From UKL13-2 sp947085425 (lineage in GTDB: Bacteria; Pseudomonadota; Gammaproteobacteria; Burkholderiales; Usitatibacteraceae): a DNA stretch of 64,000 bases. Both the position numbers and the translations under genes were made by a program. Shown in pieces: positions 50,640 through 60,537 of the stretch (the first letter of the stretch is position 1; each line of letters starts with the position of its first letter). Location of the stretch: positions 45,979 to 109,978 of the forward strand of contig CAMTWK010000029.1 in NCBI GenBank assembly GCA_947085425.1. The letters run 5' to 3'. The notes under the pieces were generated by a model that saw only the letters and a program-made list of their open reading frames with translations, did not search any database and was not told the origin of the DNA.

Positions 50640-51611
50640 ATGACGGCACAAAGTGGCAGTTCGGTTGAAGACACCGCAATGCCACCATTGGCCGTGAAGT
50701 ATCTTGCGCATCTAACTTTTGAACGCCGCCTTTCAAAATTAACGGTAATCAACACCCGCCGCGATCTGACTGATCTGGCCAAGTTTGCCGCCGCAGCCAA
50801 CGATCCCCGCCGCGCCGTTGCCATTGCGCAACTGACCAGCAATGATATTCGCCGCTTTCTGGCCGGCATTCACAGCAAAGGCATGACCCCGCGCGCCATT
50901 GCCCGCATGCTGTCGGGATGGCGCGGCTACTTCAAATATTGTCTGCAGCAAGGCATCGGACAAATCAATCCTTGTGAAGGCGTACGCGCACCCAAGGCGG
51001 CTAAACGGCTGCCACAAACCCTGTCACCGGAAGAGGCCATCAGACTGGTCACGTTTAACGACCCGTCCCGGGAGGGCATTCGCGACCGTGCCGCGTTTGA
51101 ATTGCTTTATTCCTGCGGATTACGCATCGCCGAATTGGTCGGATTAAACCTCGACAGTATTGACTTTGGCGCCCGTGAAATTCGCGTCACCGGCAAGGGC
51201 AACAAGACCCGCATCATCCCGGTCGGTGCACCGGCGATCGACGCCGTCAAACGATGGCTGGTGGTGCGGAAGGGTCTCAGCCCATCGGGCGTGGCCGACC
51301 TTAAACACCCGGTCGCCGCCGACGAGCAAGCGTTGTTTTTGGGCGCAAAGGGCACCCGCATTACCGCAACGGTTTTTCAAAAGCGCATCAAACAATGGGC
51401 GCTGAAGCAGGGCGTCGATATTAATGTGCACCCACATATGTTGCGGCATTCATTTGCTTCGCACCTGTTGCAGTCATCACAAAATTTGCGAGCCGTGCAA
51501 GAAATGATGGGTCATGCCAGTATTGCCTCGACCCAGGTTTATACCCACCTCGACTTCCAACATCTGGCCACGGTTTACGATTCGACCCATCCACGCGCAA
51601 AGAAAATATGA
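50640..51611 (+). CDS. xerC: Tyrosine recombinase XerC
   Basis: Resolves chromosome dimers at dif together with XerD. The 323-residue protein has an N-terminal SAM-like core-binding domain (about 15-105). The catalytic domain carries Arg in YSCGLRIAELVGL, Lys in TGKGNKTRIIPVG, and His-X-X-Arg in HPHMLRHSFASHLL. The His in MMGHASIASTQVYTHLD is followed by the nucleophile Tyr in VYTHL. The dapF-DUF484 context supports XerC rather than XerD or an integrase. It overlaps the next gene by four bases. Confidence 0.93.
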   Translation: MTAQSGSSVEDTAMPPLAVKYLAHLTFERRLSKLTVINTRRDLTDLAKFAAAANDPRRAVAIAQLTSNDIRRFLAGIHSKGMTPRAIARMLSGWRGYFKYCLQQGIGQINPCEGVRAPKAAKRLPQTLSPEEAIRLVTFNDPSREGIRDRAAFELLYSCGLRIAELVGLNLDSIDFGAREIRVTGKGNKTRIIPVGAPAIDAVKRWLVVRKGLSPSGVADLKHPVAADEQALFLGAKGTRITATVFQKRIKQWALKQGVDINVHPHMLRHSFASHLLQSSQNLRAVQEMMGHASIASTQVYTHLDFQHLATVYDSTHPRAKKI

Positions 51612-54034
51612 AACCCTTGGCCCCGTTCCGCAATCGTCTGCCGCCTTTATCACGCGTGCTCGGCCGCACCGCCGTTGTTATTGTGTTGTTATTGGCCGTG
51701 TTTGCCGTCGTCGTTTTTTCATTGATGCGGGGCAGTTTGCCGATGTTGGAGGGTGTGCAAAATCTGCGCACCCTTGCCGCGCCGGTTCTCATCAGCCGCG
51801 ATCACGCCGGGATGGTCACCATTCGCGCCGATGATTTTGCCGACGCCGCCCGCGCACTCGGTTTTGTGCACGCGCAGGAACGTTTTTTTGAAATGGATCT
51901 GGCGCGGCGTGCGGCGGCGGGTGAATTATCTGAATTACTCGGCGATGTTAGCGTCAATATCGACAAAGAAAAACGCCGCCATCGATTACGCGCACGGCTG
52001 ACAAAAGCATGGCAATCCCTGCCAGGCGACCAGCAAAATTTGTTGCAGCACTATACCGACGGCGTCAACAGCGGCCTGAACGCACTCACCGTGCGCCCCT
52101 GGCAATACCTGCTCATGCGTACCGGGCCATCACCATGGACGCCGGTCGATTCGTTGTTGGTGGTCGGCGAGATGTATGCCATGTTGCAAGGCCGCAGCGG
52201 TGAGGCGCGTTTTGCCGACGCCATGTTACGCAGCCAGATTGGTGACGCGTTGTTTGATTGGCTGAGCCCGCGCGGGGGTCAATGGGATGCGCCGCTTGAT
52301 GGTTCGACCATCCAGATTGCGCGGTTGCCCGGCGCGGCTGAACTCAACCTGCGCAAGACCGAGCCGGCCGTTCAACACGCCAAGGCGACGCCAAACCCAA
52401 CGACAGGCATCGAATCGGCCATTGATCCGGAACTCCACGCCGGCAGCAATAGCTGGGCGGTGGGTGGCGCGTTGACCGCGCATGGCGGCGCGATGCTGGC
52501 AAACGATATGCACCTGGGGCTAGGTGTGCCCAACATCTGGTTTCGTACCCAGCTGATGATCGGCAAAGATGACAAAAACATCCGCCGACTAGTGGGCGTG
52601 AGTTTGCCGGGTGTGCCGGGCCTGACAGTTGGCAGCAACGGTCATATCGCCTGGGGATTTACCAACAGCACCGGCAAATGGTTTGACTGGGTACAGTTGG
52701 CAGCCGATGAAAAAATTACGGAAATCGAGGAGGTGGTGGCGGTAAAAGGCGGCGATCCGGTCAAAGTCATGGTGCGGGAAAGTTCTTACGGTCCGGTTTT
52801 GCGCGAGGCCACTGTTGGCGGCAAAAAACAATCGTTTGCGTACAGCTGGGTTTTATATCAGCCCGGTGCGGTCAACTTGTCCATGGCCAAAATTCTCGAC
52901 ATCGACAATATCGACGACGCCCTGCAACTGGCGCATGAAGCCGGCATCCCCCACCAAAATATTATTGTTGTTGATGCCGGTGGTAATCTTGGCTGGACCG
53001 TTGCCGGGCGGTTCCAAAACTATCCAGACTGGTCACATCACGCCGACCGCGGCCGCTTCACGGCACCAGACAAACTGCCGGTTGGCTGGTTGGCGGGTGA
53101 TCAGGTCCCGCTCATCAAAAATCCCGCTAGCGGGCGTATTGTCACGGCGAATAATCGCCTGCTTGGCGGCGCGGATGGGGCAAAAATCGGTGATGGTGGC
53201 TTTGACCCGGGTGCACGCGGCGGCCAAATTGCCGCCCGTTTAAATGAAAAACAACAATTTATCGAGGCCGATTTATTCGCCATCCAACGCGACAATGAAT
53301 CACTATTCTTAAAACGCTGGGGCACCTTGATCAGTCAAGTTGCCGCCGGCTCAAAAAATCCCGCCCAGCGGGCGACATATGAGGTGATGGCAGGTTGGAA
53401 TGGTCGCGCCGATGTTGATCAAGTGGGCCACCGTTTGGCTCGCGCCTACCGGCAGGCGGTGGTCGATAGCCTCTGGCAGGCGTGGATCAATGCGGCGGGC
53501 GCCAAACCGCTGGGTGAATCCACAACCGTAAAACAAAGTAGTTTCCCAAGCTGGGACGGACGTGCCGAATATCCCGTCTGGCAGGCCATCACCAGCCAAC
53601 CGATACATTTATTACCCATGCCGTATGACAGTTGGCCGGCCTTTCTCAGCGCACAACTCGATCGTGTCACAGCGGAACTGACGCAACAACACGGGCAATT
53701 ATCCAAAGCAACCTGGGGCGAGCGTAACCGCGCCAAGATCCAACATCCATTCGCCCGGGCCATTCCTGCGCTGGGCCGCTGGTTAAACATGCCGACTGAC
53801 GCTTTACCCGGTGATAACAATATGCCGCTGGTCGCCTCCCCAACCTTTGGTGCCTCCGAGCGGATGGTGGTGGCACCAGGACGCGAAGAATCAGGAATTT
53901 TTAATATGCCCAGCGGACAGAGTGGTCACCCACTATCGCCATTTTACGCGTCTGGTCATGGGAGCTGGGTATCCGGAAAAATTACTCCACTGCTGGCCGG
54001 TGCGCCCATTCATAGCTTGGAATTAAAACCCTAA
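51608..54034 (+). CDS. Penicillin acylase family protein (Ntn hydrolase)
   Basis: Large periplasmic Ntn-type amidase of 808 residues. An N-terminal membrane anchor or signal lies at about residues 15-40. The A-chain contains HAQERFFEMDLARRAAAGEL, and self-cleavage is expected before the Ser of GSNSWAVGG (about residue 281), which becomes the B-chain nucleophile. Relatives cut penicillins, acyl-homoserine lactones or other amides; the substrate here is not predictable. It overlaps xerC by four bases but is probably unrelated in function. Confidence 0.87.
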   Translation: MKPLAPFRNRLPPLSRVLGRTAVVIVLLLAVFAVVVFSLMRGSLPMLEGVQNLRTLAAPVLISRDHAGMVTIRADDFADAARALGFVHAQERFFEMDLARRAAAGELSELLGDVSVNIDKEKRRHRLRARLTKAWQSLPGDQQNLLQHYTDGVNSGLNALTVRPWQYLLMRTGPSPWTPVDSLLVVGEMYAMLQGRSGEARFADAMLRSQIGDALFDWLSPRGGQWDAPLDGSTIQIARLPGAAELNLRKTEPAVQHAKATPNPTTGIESAIDPELHAGSNSWAVGGALTAHGGAMLANDMHLGLGVPNIWFRTQLMIGKDDKNIRRLVGVSLPGVPGLTVGSNGHIAWGFTNSTGKWFDWVQLAADEKITEIEEVVAVKGGDPVKVMVRESSYGPVLREATVGGKKQSFAYSWVLYQPGAVNLSMAKILDIDNIDDALQLAHEAGIPHQNIIVVDAGGNLGWTVAGRFQNYPDWSHHADRGRFTAPDKLPVGWLAGDQVPLIKNPASGRIVTANNRLLGGADGAKIGDGGFDPGARGGQIAARLNEKQQFIEADLFAIQRDNESLFLKRWGTLISQVAAGSKNPAQRATYEVMAGWNGRADVDQVGHRLARAYRQAVVDSLWQAWINAAGAKPLGESTTVKQSSFPSWDGRAEYPVWQAITSQPIHLLPMPYDSWPAFLSAQLDRVTAELTQQHGQLSKATWGERNRAKIQHPFARAIPALGRWLNMPTDALPGDNNMPLVASPTFGASERMVVAPGREESGIFNMPSGQSGHPLSPFYASGHGSWVSGKITPLLAGAPIHSLELKP

Positions 54035-54197
54035 TAACGACGGGGATTTACACGTCATTATTCTTCAAATGCCGCGCCAATACAGGTGTTTTACTTTTTG
54101 CAGTGCACGCGCTGGTGAAACTCAATTGTATTTGCCACATATGTTTTTCTACATCGGGCGGGCGTAAAATTGAGGCATTCCATATTAAACCGCAGCG

Positions 54198-54653
54198 ATG
54201 GCCCAAGCCCTGCCCGATTATTTTTCGCGTATTCATGAAGCCGAAGCCGCCCTTCGGCAAACCTCCGCGCGTCTGACCCAACCGCGGGTGGCGGTGTTGG
54301 CGTGTTTGCTTTCGCTTGATCACGCCGCCTCGCAAATCGACATTGCCCAAGAACTGGCCAATCATCACCGGATGGATCGGGTCACGGTTTACCGGGTTCT
54401 TGAATGGTTGGTGGAAGTCGGCATCGCCCATCGAATTGCCGGCGATGACCGGGTGTGGCGTTTTATGGTGAATGATCCGGCCGCCGCCATTGCCCCTCAT
54501 CACCAGCACGCGCATTTCACCTGTACACGCTGCCAACAAACGTTTTGTCTGGGCGACGTGCCGAGCAAACTCAATTTCAAATTGCCGGCCGGCTTCAAAC
54601 CGAGTGAGGTTGATTTGAAATTTCGCGGCCGCTGTTTGCATTGTGCAACTTAA
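54198..54653 (+). CDS. Fur-family (probable Zur-like) metal regulator
   Basis: A 151-residue regulator of the Fur family: a winged-helix N-terminal part (RLTQPRVAVLACLLS, then RVTVYRVLEWLVEVGIAHRI) and a C-terminal dimer part with a His cluster (PHHQHAHFTCTRC). It has a structural four-Cys zinc site formed by CTRC and CLHC. The next two genes encode COG0523 GTPases, typical Zur targets, which favours zinc sensing over iron. No clear Zur box was found upstream. Confidence 0.82.
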   Translation: MAQALPDYFSRIHEAEAALRQTSARLTQPRVAVLACLLSLDHAASQIDIAQELANHHRMDRVTVYRVLEWLVEVGIAHRIAGDDRVWRFMVNDPAAAIAPHHQHAHFTCTRCQQTFCLGDVPSKLNFKLPAGFKPSEVDLKFRGRCLHCAT

Positions 54654-54666
54654 AACACAATCACAG

Positions 54667-55752
54667 ATGTCTGACCCAGCCTCCCCAATCAATCCACTCA
54701 CCCCCGTCACCCTGCTCACCGGGTTTTTAGGCAGCGGCAAAACCACGTTATTAAATCGATTGTTGCAATCGCCCGCGTTGCAGGACACTGCCGTGCTCAT
54801 TAATGAATTCGGCGAAGTACCGATTGACCACCTGCTGGTGCGTGCCGCCAGCGACAACATCACCGTATTGGCAAATGGTTGTATTTGTTGTTCGGTGGCC
54901 GGCGACATGGTCAACGCATTACGCGACTTGTATTTCAAACGCAGCAAAGGTGAGGTGCCACACTTCCGGCGGGTGGTGATCGAAACCACCGGACTGGCCG
55001 ATCCGGCACCGATCATGCACACGCTGATCGAAATGCCATTGGTTGCCGCCCGATACACCCTGTCCGGCATCGTCACCACCATTGATGCGGTACACGGCGA
55101 ACAACAACTCAACACCCATCCCGAGTCCCTCAAACAAATTGCCGTCGCCGATCGTATTGTCATCACCAAATCCGACCTGCAATCGGCCGACACCCTGACG
55201 GCGTTGCGCACCCGTCTTTGCAACATCAATCCAGGCGCAGTGTTGTTGCAAGCCGTGTCGGGCGATATCAACCCGGAGTTTTTGTTTGATACCGGTCTTT
55301 ATCAGGCCGATGTCAAAATGCCCGATGTACGCAAATGGTTAAACGCCGAAGCCTACCGTCCACTACCGTCAACCAATCACAGCACCGCCGCGCCTCACCG
55401 CACGAATCACCCAACAATTCGCCCCACACAGAGTCGCCACGATGAACGTTTTACGACTTTTTGTGTCCGATACGTGCAGCCTATTGACTGGGATGAGTTG
55501 GTGAATGCCCTGGAAATGATTCAAGCCATGCGTGGCGACCATTTGTTGCGCATCAAAGGCATAGTGAATGTCGCCAATGAAAGTCAGCCACGCGTCCTGC
55601 ATGTTGTGCAACATACCATTTACCCGAGTGCAAAGTTGCCGGCTTGGCCGGATGAAGATCACCATTCCAGACTGGTATTTATTGTCAAAGACCTGGGCCC
55701 AGATTTTATTGTTGATGCGCTAACCGATTTTTTGCGGCAATCACCAGAGTAA
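54667..55752 (+). CDS. COG0523 family GTPase (probable zinc metallochaperone), first copy
   Basis: G3E GTPase of 361 residues with the P-loop GFLGSGKTTLLN near residue 20, the metal motif CICC in NGCICCSVAGD (about residues 75-78), ETTGLADPAP and TKSD. A His-containing linker follows about residue 240 (TNHSTAAPHRTNHPT), then the CobW C-terminal domain. Such proteins hand zinc or another metal to client enzymes under limitation. The ATG at 54667 is preferred to one at 54643, which overlaps the fur-like gene. Confidence 0.85.
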   Translation: MSDPASPINPLTPVTLLTGFLGSGKTTLLNRLLQSPALQDTAVLINEFGEVPIDHLLVRAASDNITVLANGCICCSVAGDMVNALRDLYFKRSKGEVPHFRRVVIETTGLADPAPIMHTLIEMPLVAARYTLSGIVTTIDAVHGEQQLNTHPESLKQIAVADRIVITKSDLQSADTLTALRTRLCNINPGAVLLQAVSGDINPEFLFDTGLYQADVKMPDVRKWLNAEAYRPLPSTNHSTAAPHRTNHPTIRPTQSRHDERFTTFCVRYVQPIDWDELVNALEMIQAMRGDHLLRIKGIVNVANESQPRVLHVVQHTIYPSAKLPAWPDEDHHSRLVFIVKDLGPDFIVDALTDFLRQSPE

Positions 55753-55837
55753 TTACCACCGGAAAATTCCAAACCACAGCACTACCCGCATAATTCACGT
55801 CCACTTTTGTTTTATTACCGTCGTAAAGAAAATCATC

Positions 55838-56848
55838 ATGGCCACAAAAGACCTCATTCCCGCCACCATCCTCACCGGTTTTCTCGGTGCCGGCAAAACC
55901 ACGCTGCTCAACCGCATTCTCACCGAACGTCATGGCGAAAAAATTGCCGTGATTGAGAACGAATTTGGCGCCGAAGGCATCGACAACGATATTTTGGTGC
56001 AGGACCGCGATGAACAAATCATCGAAATGAACAACGGCTGCATCTGCTGCACCGTGCGTGGCGACCTGGTGCGCATCCTCAATGATCTTGCCGACAAACG
56101 GAAAAAGGGCAAACTCAAATTTGACCGCGTCATCATCGAAACCACCGGCATGGCCGAACCCGGCCCCGTGGCGCAGACTTTTTTTATGGACGAAAACATT
56201 CATGAGCAATATGTGCTCGACGCGGTCATCACCATTGTTGACGTCAAACACGGTGACGCATCATTGACATCCAGTGGTGAGGCACGGGCGCAGGTCGGTT
56301 TCGCGGATCGTATTTTGCTGTCCAAAACCGATCTGGCCGCCGAGGAAGAAACCAACAATTTGATGGCGCGCTTACGTCGCATGAATCCGCGTGCGCAGTT
56401 TCAAAAAGTGAATTTCGGCACCACCGACTTAAAAGAAATTATTGATATCCGTGGTTTTAATCTCAATTCGATTCTGGAAATTGAACCGGACTTCCTGACA
56501 GAAGATCACCACAGTCACGACGATGATGTGCAATCGTTTGTGTGGAAAGACGCCCGGCCACTCGACATGGAAAAAATCGAGGCATTTTTGTCACTGCTGA
56601 TTCAAACCTACGGCGTCGATATGCTGCGCTACAAGGGTGTGCTGAATATCAAAGGCCAGGAGCAACGTATGATTTTTCAGGGTGTGCATATGCTGATGGG
56701 CGGCACACCGGGTAAACCGTGGGCGGCGGGTGATGTGCGGGAATCAAAAATGGTTTTTATCGGTCGTAGCCTGCCCAAGAAAATTTTCATTGAAGGTCTG
56801 GCGTATTGCGTCAGTGACGACGACCGCAGCGCGATCGAAATCAAATAA
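55838..56848 (+). CDS. COG0523 family GTPase (probable zinc metallochaperone), second copy
   Basis: Second G3E GTPase (336 residues) with GFLGAGKTTLLNRIL, CICC in NGCICCTVRGD, ETTGMAEPGPV and SKTD. A His/Asp-rich metal-binding stretch follows, EDHHSHDDD (about residues 223-231), then the CobW C-terminal domain. It differs clearly from the first copy, so the two may serve different clients or metals. It lies 85 bases after copy one and its stop overlaps the ABC gene start by one base. Confidence 0.87.
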   Translation: MATKDLIPATILTGFLGAGKTTLLNRILTERHGEKIAVIENEFGAEGIDNDILVQDRDEQIIEMNNGCICCTVRGDLVRILNDLADKRKKGKLKFDRVIIETTGMAEPGPVAQTFFMDENIHEQYVLDAVITIVDVKHGDASLTSSGEARAQVGFADRILLSKTDLAAEEETNNLMARLRRMNPRAQFQKVNFGTTDLKEIIDIRGFNLNSILEIEPDFLTEDHHSHDDDVQSFVWKDARPLDMEKIEAFLSLLIQTYGVDMLRYKGVLNIKGQEQRMIFQGVHMLMGGTPGKPWAAGDVRESKMVFIGRSLPKKIFIEGLAYCVSDDDRSAIEIK

Positions 56849-57498
56849 TGTCGACGCCGATGCTGGTTCGTGTGGTTGGCGCATCCTGCCAATATCAACA
56901 CGGCCATCCCATCCGTCTGCCGGACGTTGCCATCGCAGCGGGCCAACACACACTGCTGTTGGGCGCATCCGGCACCGGCAAAACCACATTGATCAATGCC
57001 ATCGCCGGGTTGCAAACCCTGCTAACCGGGGCGGTGGAAATTGATGGCGGCGCATTTTCCACGTTGACGGCGTCAGCCCGCGATCAATTTCGCGGACAAA
57101 AAATGGGCCTGATCATGCAACGGTTACATTTGATTTCTGCATTAACAGTGCGCGCCAATCTCGCCCTCACACAAAGTTTGGCGGGACGGGCGGTGGATTA
57201 CACCATGCTCGAAAAAATTGCCGCGTCGTTGGGCATTCAAGACAAACTCGATCGGCCGCCCCGGCAATTGTCACAAGGCGAGGCACAACGCGCCGCAATC
57301 GCCCGCGCCGTGGTCAACCAACCGCGTTTGATTCTCGCCGACGAGCCCACCTCGGCGCTCGATGACCATAATTGTGAGGCGGCTATTACCCTGCTGCTCG
57401 CGCAGGCCGAGCAATATCATGCGACCTTGATTGTTGCCACCCACGACGCGCGCATCAAGAGTCATTTTGCCAACGTCATCCAGCTGGTGTCCGCATGA
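56848..57498 (+). CDS. MacB/LolD-type ABC transporter ATP-binding protein
   Basis: ATPase of 216 residues with Walker A GASGTGKTT (about 43-51), the signature motif LSQGEAQRAAIARA (about 137-150; Q rather than the common G-G pattern) and Walker B RLILADEPTSALDD. It pairs with the following FtsX/MacB-like permease, overlapping it by four bases. In this place, after Fur-like and COG0523 genes, a metal-related role in the envelope is inferred. Confidence 0.85.
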   Translation: MSTPMLVRVVGASCQYQHGHPIRLPDVAIAAGQHTLLLGASGTGKTTLINAIAGLQTLLTGAVEIDGGAFSTLTASARDQFRGQKMGLIMQRLHLISALTVRANLALTQSLAGRAVDYTMLEKIAASLGIQDKLDRPPRQLSQGEAQRAAIARAVVNQPRLILADEPTSALDDHNCEAAITLLLAQAEQYHATLIVATHDARIKSHFANVIQLVSA

Positions 57499-58745
57499 AA
57501 AATATCGGCATCAGTTTCTGCATTGCACTGGCGTATTTGCGCGAGAGAAAATTCTCCGCGGCGCTCAACGTATTGTTGTTGGCGCTGGGGGTGGCGACGA
57601 TTATTGCACTGGTGTTGATCCTCACCCAAGCCGAATCCCGCATGCAGCGCGACAGCGCCGGGATTGATTTGGTGATTGGCGCCAAGGGCAGCCCGATGCA
57701 ACTGGTGTTGTCGTCGGTGTTTCAAGTCGATATTCCGACCGGCAATATATCGGTCGAGGAAGCCAGCCAAGTGATTGCCGAGCCGGCCGTGAAATTGGCG
57801 GTGCCACTCGCCCTCGGTGAGAGTTATCGCGGCTTTCGCATCGTCGGCACCAACCCGGCGTATATCGGGCTTTATGGCGGCCAGTTGGCCGGCGGGCGGC
57901 TTTGGGATAAGCCACTCGAAGCCGTGTTGGGAGCGGACGCCGCCAAAACCACCGGCCTAAAAATCGGCAGCACCTTTAATGGTTCACACGGCTTGAGTGA
58001 CAGTGGCGGTGCCAGCCATGATCAGGCGTACAGCGTGGTCGGTGTGTTGGCACCCACCGGAAGTGTGCTCGACCGCCTGATTGTCACCAGTGTGGCCAGT
58101 GTCTGGGTTTTGCATGATCACGAGCAAGAACCGGCGGCTGCAGGAGCCAGCGCGGCCAACCCGGCAAAAGACGATCACGCAGGCCACGATCACAGCAAGG
58201 GCAATGAAGTCACAGCCTATCTGGTGCAATACGCCACCCCACTCGCCGCCATTTCGTTTCCACGATTTGTCAACGCCACCTCGTCGATGCAAGCGGCATC
58301 ACCGGCCATGGAGTCAGCGCGGTTGTTTCAATTATTGGGGGTGGGTATTGCCGCGCTCAAGGGATTTGCCGCCATTATGATGTTGTGCGCCGCGTTGGGA
58401 ATTTTTATCGGCCTGATGAACGCTTTGGATGAACGACGCGCCGATCTGGCGCTGTTACGGGTGTTGGGCGCGTCGCCAATGGTGGTGGTTTTGGTCACAC
58501 TTGCCCAAGGGCTCATGGTTGGATTGATGGGCGTTATACTAGGCCTGCTGCTTGGCCATGCTGGCGCCGAATGGATTGGCCAAACCTATGCCGAATCCCA
58601 ACGGGTGGCCATAGGTGGCCGGATATGGGTGGTTGAAGAAGTTTGGATTGTGTTGGCTGCGCTCGGATTGGCATTGATTGCATCGATTGTTCCCGCGTGG
58701 CGCGCCTACCGTGACGCCACCCCGGAATTATTGGCCAGCCGTTAA
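57495..58745 (+). CDS. FtsX/MacB-like ABC permease with His-rich periplasmic loop
   Basis: Permease of 416 residues: one N-terminal helix (about 10-40), a large periplasmic domain, and three C-terminal helices (about 285-410) typical of FtsX/MacB. Within the periplasmic part (about 205-235) is a His/Asp-rich stretch (VLHDHEQEP, then DDHAGHDHSKGNE) likely to bind zinc or copper. Partner of the upstream ATPase. Related ABC pairs in other bacteria are Zur-controlled and pair with DUF3299 proteins, one of which is encoded next. Confidence 0.83.
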   Translation: MKNIGISFCIALAYLRERKFSAALNVLLLALGVATIIALVLILTQAESRMQRDSAGIDLVIGAKGSPMQLVLSSVFQVDIPTGNISVEEASQVIAEPAVKLAVPLALGESYRGFRIVGTNPAYIGLYGGQLAGGRLWDKPLEAVLGADAAKTTGLKIGSTFNGSHGLSDSGGASHDQAYSVVGVLAPTGSVLDRLIVTSVASVWVLHDHEQEPAAAGASAANPAKDDHAGHDHSKGNEVTAYLVQYATPLAAISFPRFVNATSSMQAASPAMESARLFQLLGVGIAALKGFAAIMMLCAALGIFIGLMNALDERRADLALLRVLGASPMVVVLVTLAQGLMVGLMGVILGLLLGHAGAEWIGQTYAESQRVAIGGRIWVVEEVWIVLAALGLALIASIVPAWRAYRDATPELLASR

Positions 58746-58774
58746 ATTATTTTGAACATTGTGAGTCTGCTGCT

Positions 58775-59365
58775 ATGCGTAAATTTGTTTTCCTGAATAC
58801 TTTCAGCCATGTTATGACCCGCCTGACACAGCTTGGTTTGGTGGGCGCTGCATTCACCGCCGGTGTGTTGTCCACACAATTGTCCGCGCAACCCGGGGCC
58901 AATCCACCCGGCAAAATTGCCGATGAGCAGTTATTCGGCTTTATTGGCAAAGATCCATTGCCTGCCGGCACAATTCCCTGGCAGATTTTGCGGCAGGTCA
59001 AATTGGTCGAAGGTGTGGGTAAAGATGTTCCCAAGGCCGCCAACAAAACCGCCGGCACCGCGCCAAGCATGCGCCCGGAATTTAGTCCCAAGGTTCTCGA
59101 GCTCGACAAAAAGGAGGTGAAGCTTTACGGGTTTGTCATGCCATTGTCGACGGCACCCAAACAAACGCATTTCTTGTTGTCGCCGCTGCCAACCCATTGC
59201 CCGTATTGTGTCTATCAAGGTCCGGATTCGCTGGTCGAAGTGATTGCCAAAGTTCCGGTTGAATTTAATCAATGGGAGCCGATTGTGGTGACCGGCAAAT
59301 TTGAACTGGTCAGTGATCCGCAACTGTTTTATCGGCTCACCAACGCCCGATCGGTAAAGTTTTAA
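58775..59365 (+). CDS. DUF3299 exported protein
   Basis: A 196-residue exported protein: N-terminal signal or anchor (about 1-35), then the DUF3299 domain with KEVKLYGFVMPLS, FLLSPLPTHCPYCVYQGPD and a C-terminal strand region. The CPYC pair suggests metal or redox function. Function unknown; it is often encoded with MacB-like ABC transporters and COG0523 proteins, as here, suggesting a role in zinc homeostasis at the envelope. Confidence 0.8.
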   Translation: MRKFVFLNTFSHVMTRLTQLGLVGAAFTAGVLSTQLSAQPGANPPGKIADEQLFGFIGKDPLPAGTIPWQILRQVKLVEGVGKDVPKAANKTAGTAPSMRPEFSPKVLELDKKEVKLYGFVMPLSTAPKQTHFLLSPLPTHCPYCVYQGPDSLVEVIAKVPVEFNQWEPIVVTGKFELVSDPQLFYRLTNARSVKF

Positions 59366-59376
59366 GCGACCAGGCA

Positions 59377-60516
59377 ATGGCCACCGCCCCCCCAGCAAAA
59401 TCATCCGTGTCTGTCGGCACCACCACCGGCAATAAGCTGGCTACCGCCGGCGTGTTGTCAACCGGTGCCTTTTCCGGGGAAGCGCTGGCACCGGACTCAA
59501 CCAGCTTCCCGCCGATTTATGAAGCGGCACTGCTTTATTCGGCCAACCATTTTCAACCCGCCGAAATTGTATTAAAGGATTACCTGCAAACCAACGATGG
59601 CAAGAACAGCATTCGCGCCTGGTTGATGATGTTTGATATTTACCAACTCACGCATAAACGTGAAGAGTTTGATTCACTCGCCATGTTGTTTGCGGTGAAA
59701 TTTGAACGCTCGGCACCCAACTGGCTGGAGTCGAGCGACAATCCGGACCCGCGCCGCAAAGAAAAACGTGAACGCAAGGATTTGTTTGTTTTTGCGCCAG
59801 CCATTGACGGTGCCATACTCGCAGAAATCGACCGCTTTGAGACCATGGCCACACAAATGGGCAGCGCGCGCATGGATTTTGGCAAAATCAAATCTGTCCG
59901 CGCCGAAGAGGCGGAATTGCTGGCGATCGTGTTGCAGCGCATCCGTAAAGCAAGAATTCCAATTTGGTTTAATGGCCTTGATCCGTTTGCAACGCAGCTC
60001 AAGCAGGGCATCAATGACAAAACCGGCCGCCCCCTGGATGAAACACAGGGGTTTTGGTCGTTATTATTTGAACTCTATATTCTCGATGGCAAACTTCAGG
60101 AATATGAAGACCTGGGGCTCGAATATGCGGTGGCGTTTGAAATGTCGCCCCCCGCATGGGAGGCGGTTTTGCGCCCGACCGGAACCGCCGATGGCGCGGC
60201 CGACCCATCCCCCAGCGCCGCCAGCTCGTCCGGCGCCGACGGTTTCACACTCAACGGGGTCATCGGCCTCGGCAGCAAAGAAATGCTGCAGCAACTCTCC
60301 ATTTTTGCCTCGTCAAAATCAGAAGTGCCGGTGGATATGAGCGGTTTGTTGCGCATAGATTTTGCCGCCACCAATATGTTTTTTGAAACCATTCGCGCCA
60401 TTCATCTTTCGCAAAAACGCGTGGTACTGTCCAATTTGAATGAGTTGGTTGCGGCCTTGCTGGAAGTGTTCGGCATGGCCAAATTCGCCATCATTATCCG
60501 CAAAAAATCCGCTTAG
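59377..60516 (+). CDS. Protein with two STAS-like domains
   Basis: Cytoplasmic protein of 379 residues. The N-terminal part (about 50-115) looks helical, TPR-like. A first STAS-like unit lies at about 130-230 (FAPAIDGAILAEIDRFETMA, then RMDFGKIKSVRAEEAELLA) and a second at about 285-375 (VPVDMSGLLRIDFAATNMFF, ending in KFAIIIRKK). A Ser/Ala/Pro linker separates them. Genes of this kind precede hslV in many betaproteobacteria; function unknown. It lies 21 bases before hslV. Confidence 0.7.
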   Translation: MATAPPAKSSVSVGTTTGNKLATAGVLSTGAFSGEALAPDSTSFPPIYEAALLYSANHFQPAEIVLKDYLQTNDGKNSIRAWLMMFDIYQLTHKREEFDSLAMLFAVKFERSAPNWLESSDNPDPRRKEKRERKDLFVFAPAIDGAILAEIDRFETMATQMGSARMDFGKIKSVRAEEAELLAIVLQRIRKARIPIWFNGLDPFATQLKQGINDKTGRPLDETQGFWSLLFELYILDGKLQEYEDLGLEYAVAFEMSPPAWEAVLRPTGTADGAADPSPSAASSSGADGFTLNGVIGLGSKEMLQQLSIFASSKSEVPVDMSGLLRIDFAATNMFFETIRAIHLSQKRVVLSNLNELVAALLEVFGMAKFAIIIRKKSA

Positions 60517-60537
60517 CTTTTCGTCACGTCCAAGCCC

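Noticed and set aside
54035..54197. Zur-type operator upstream of the Fur-like gene
   Set aside because: No AT-rich palindrome of the Zur type was found in the gap; only loose AT-rich words occur.
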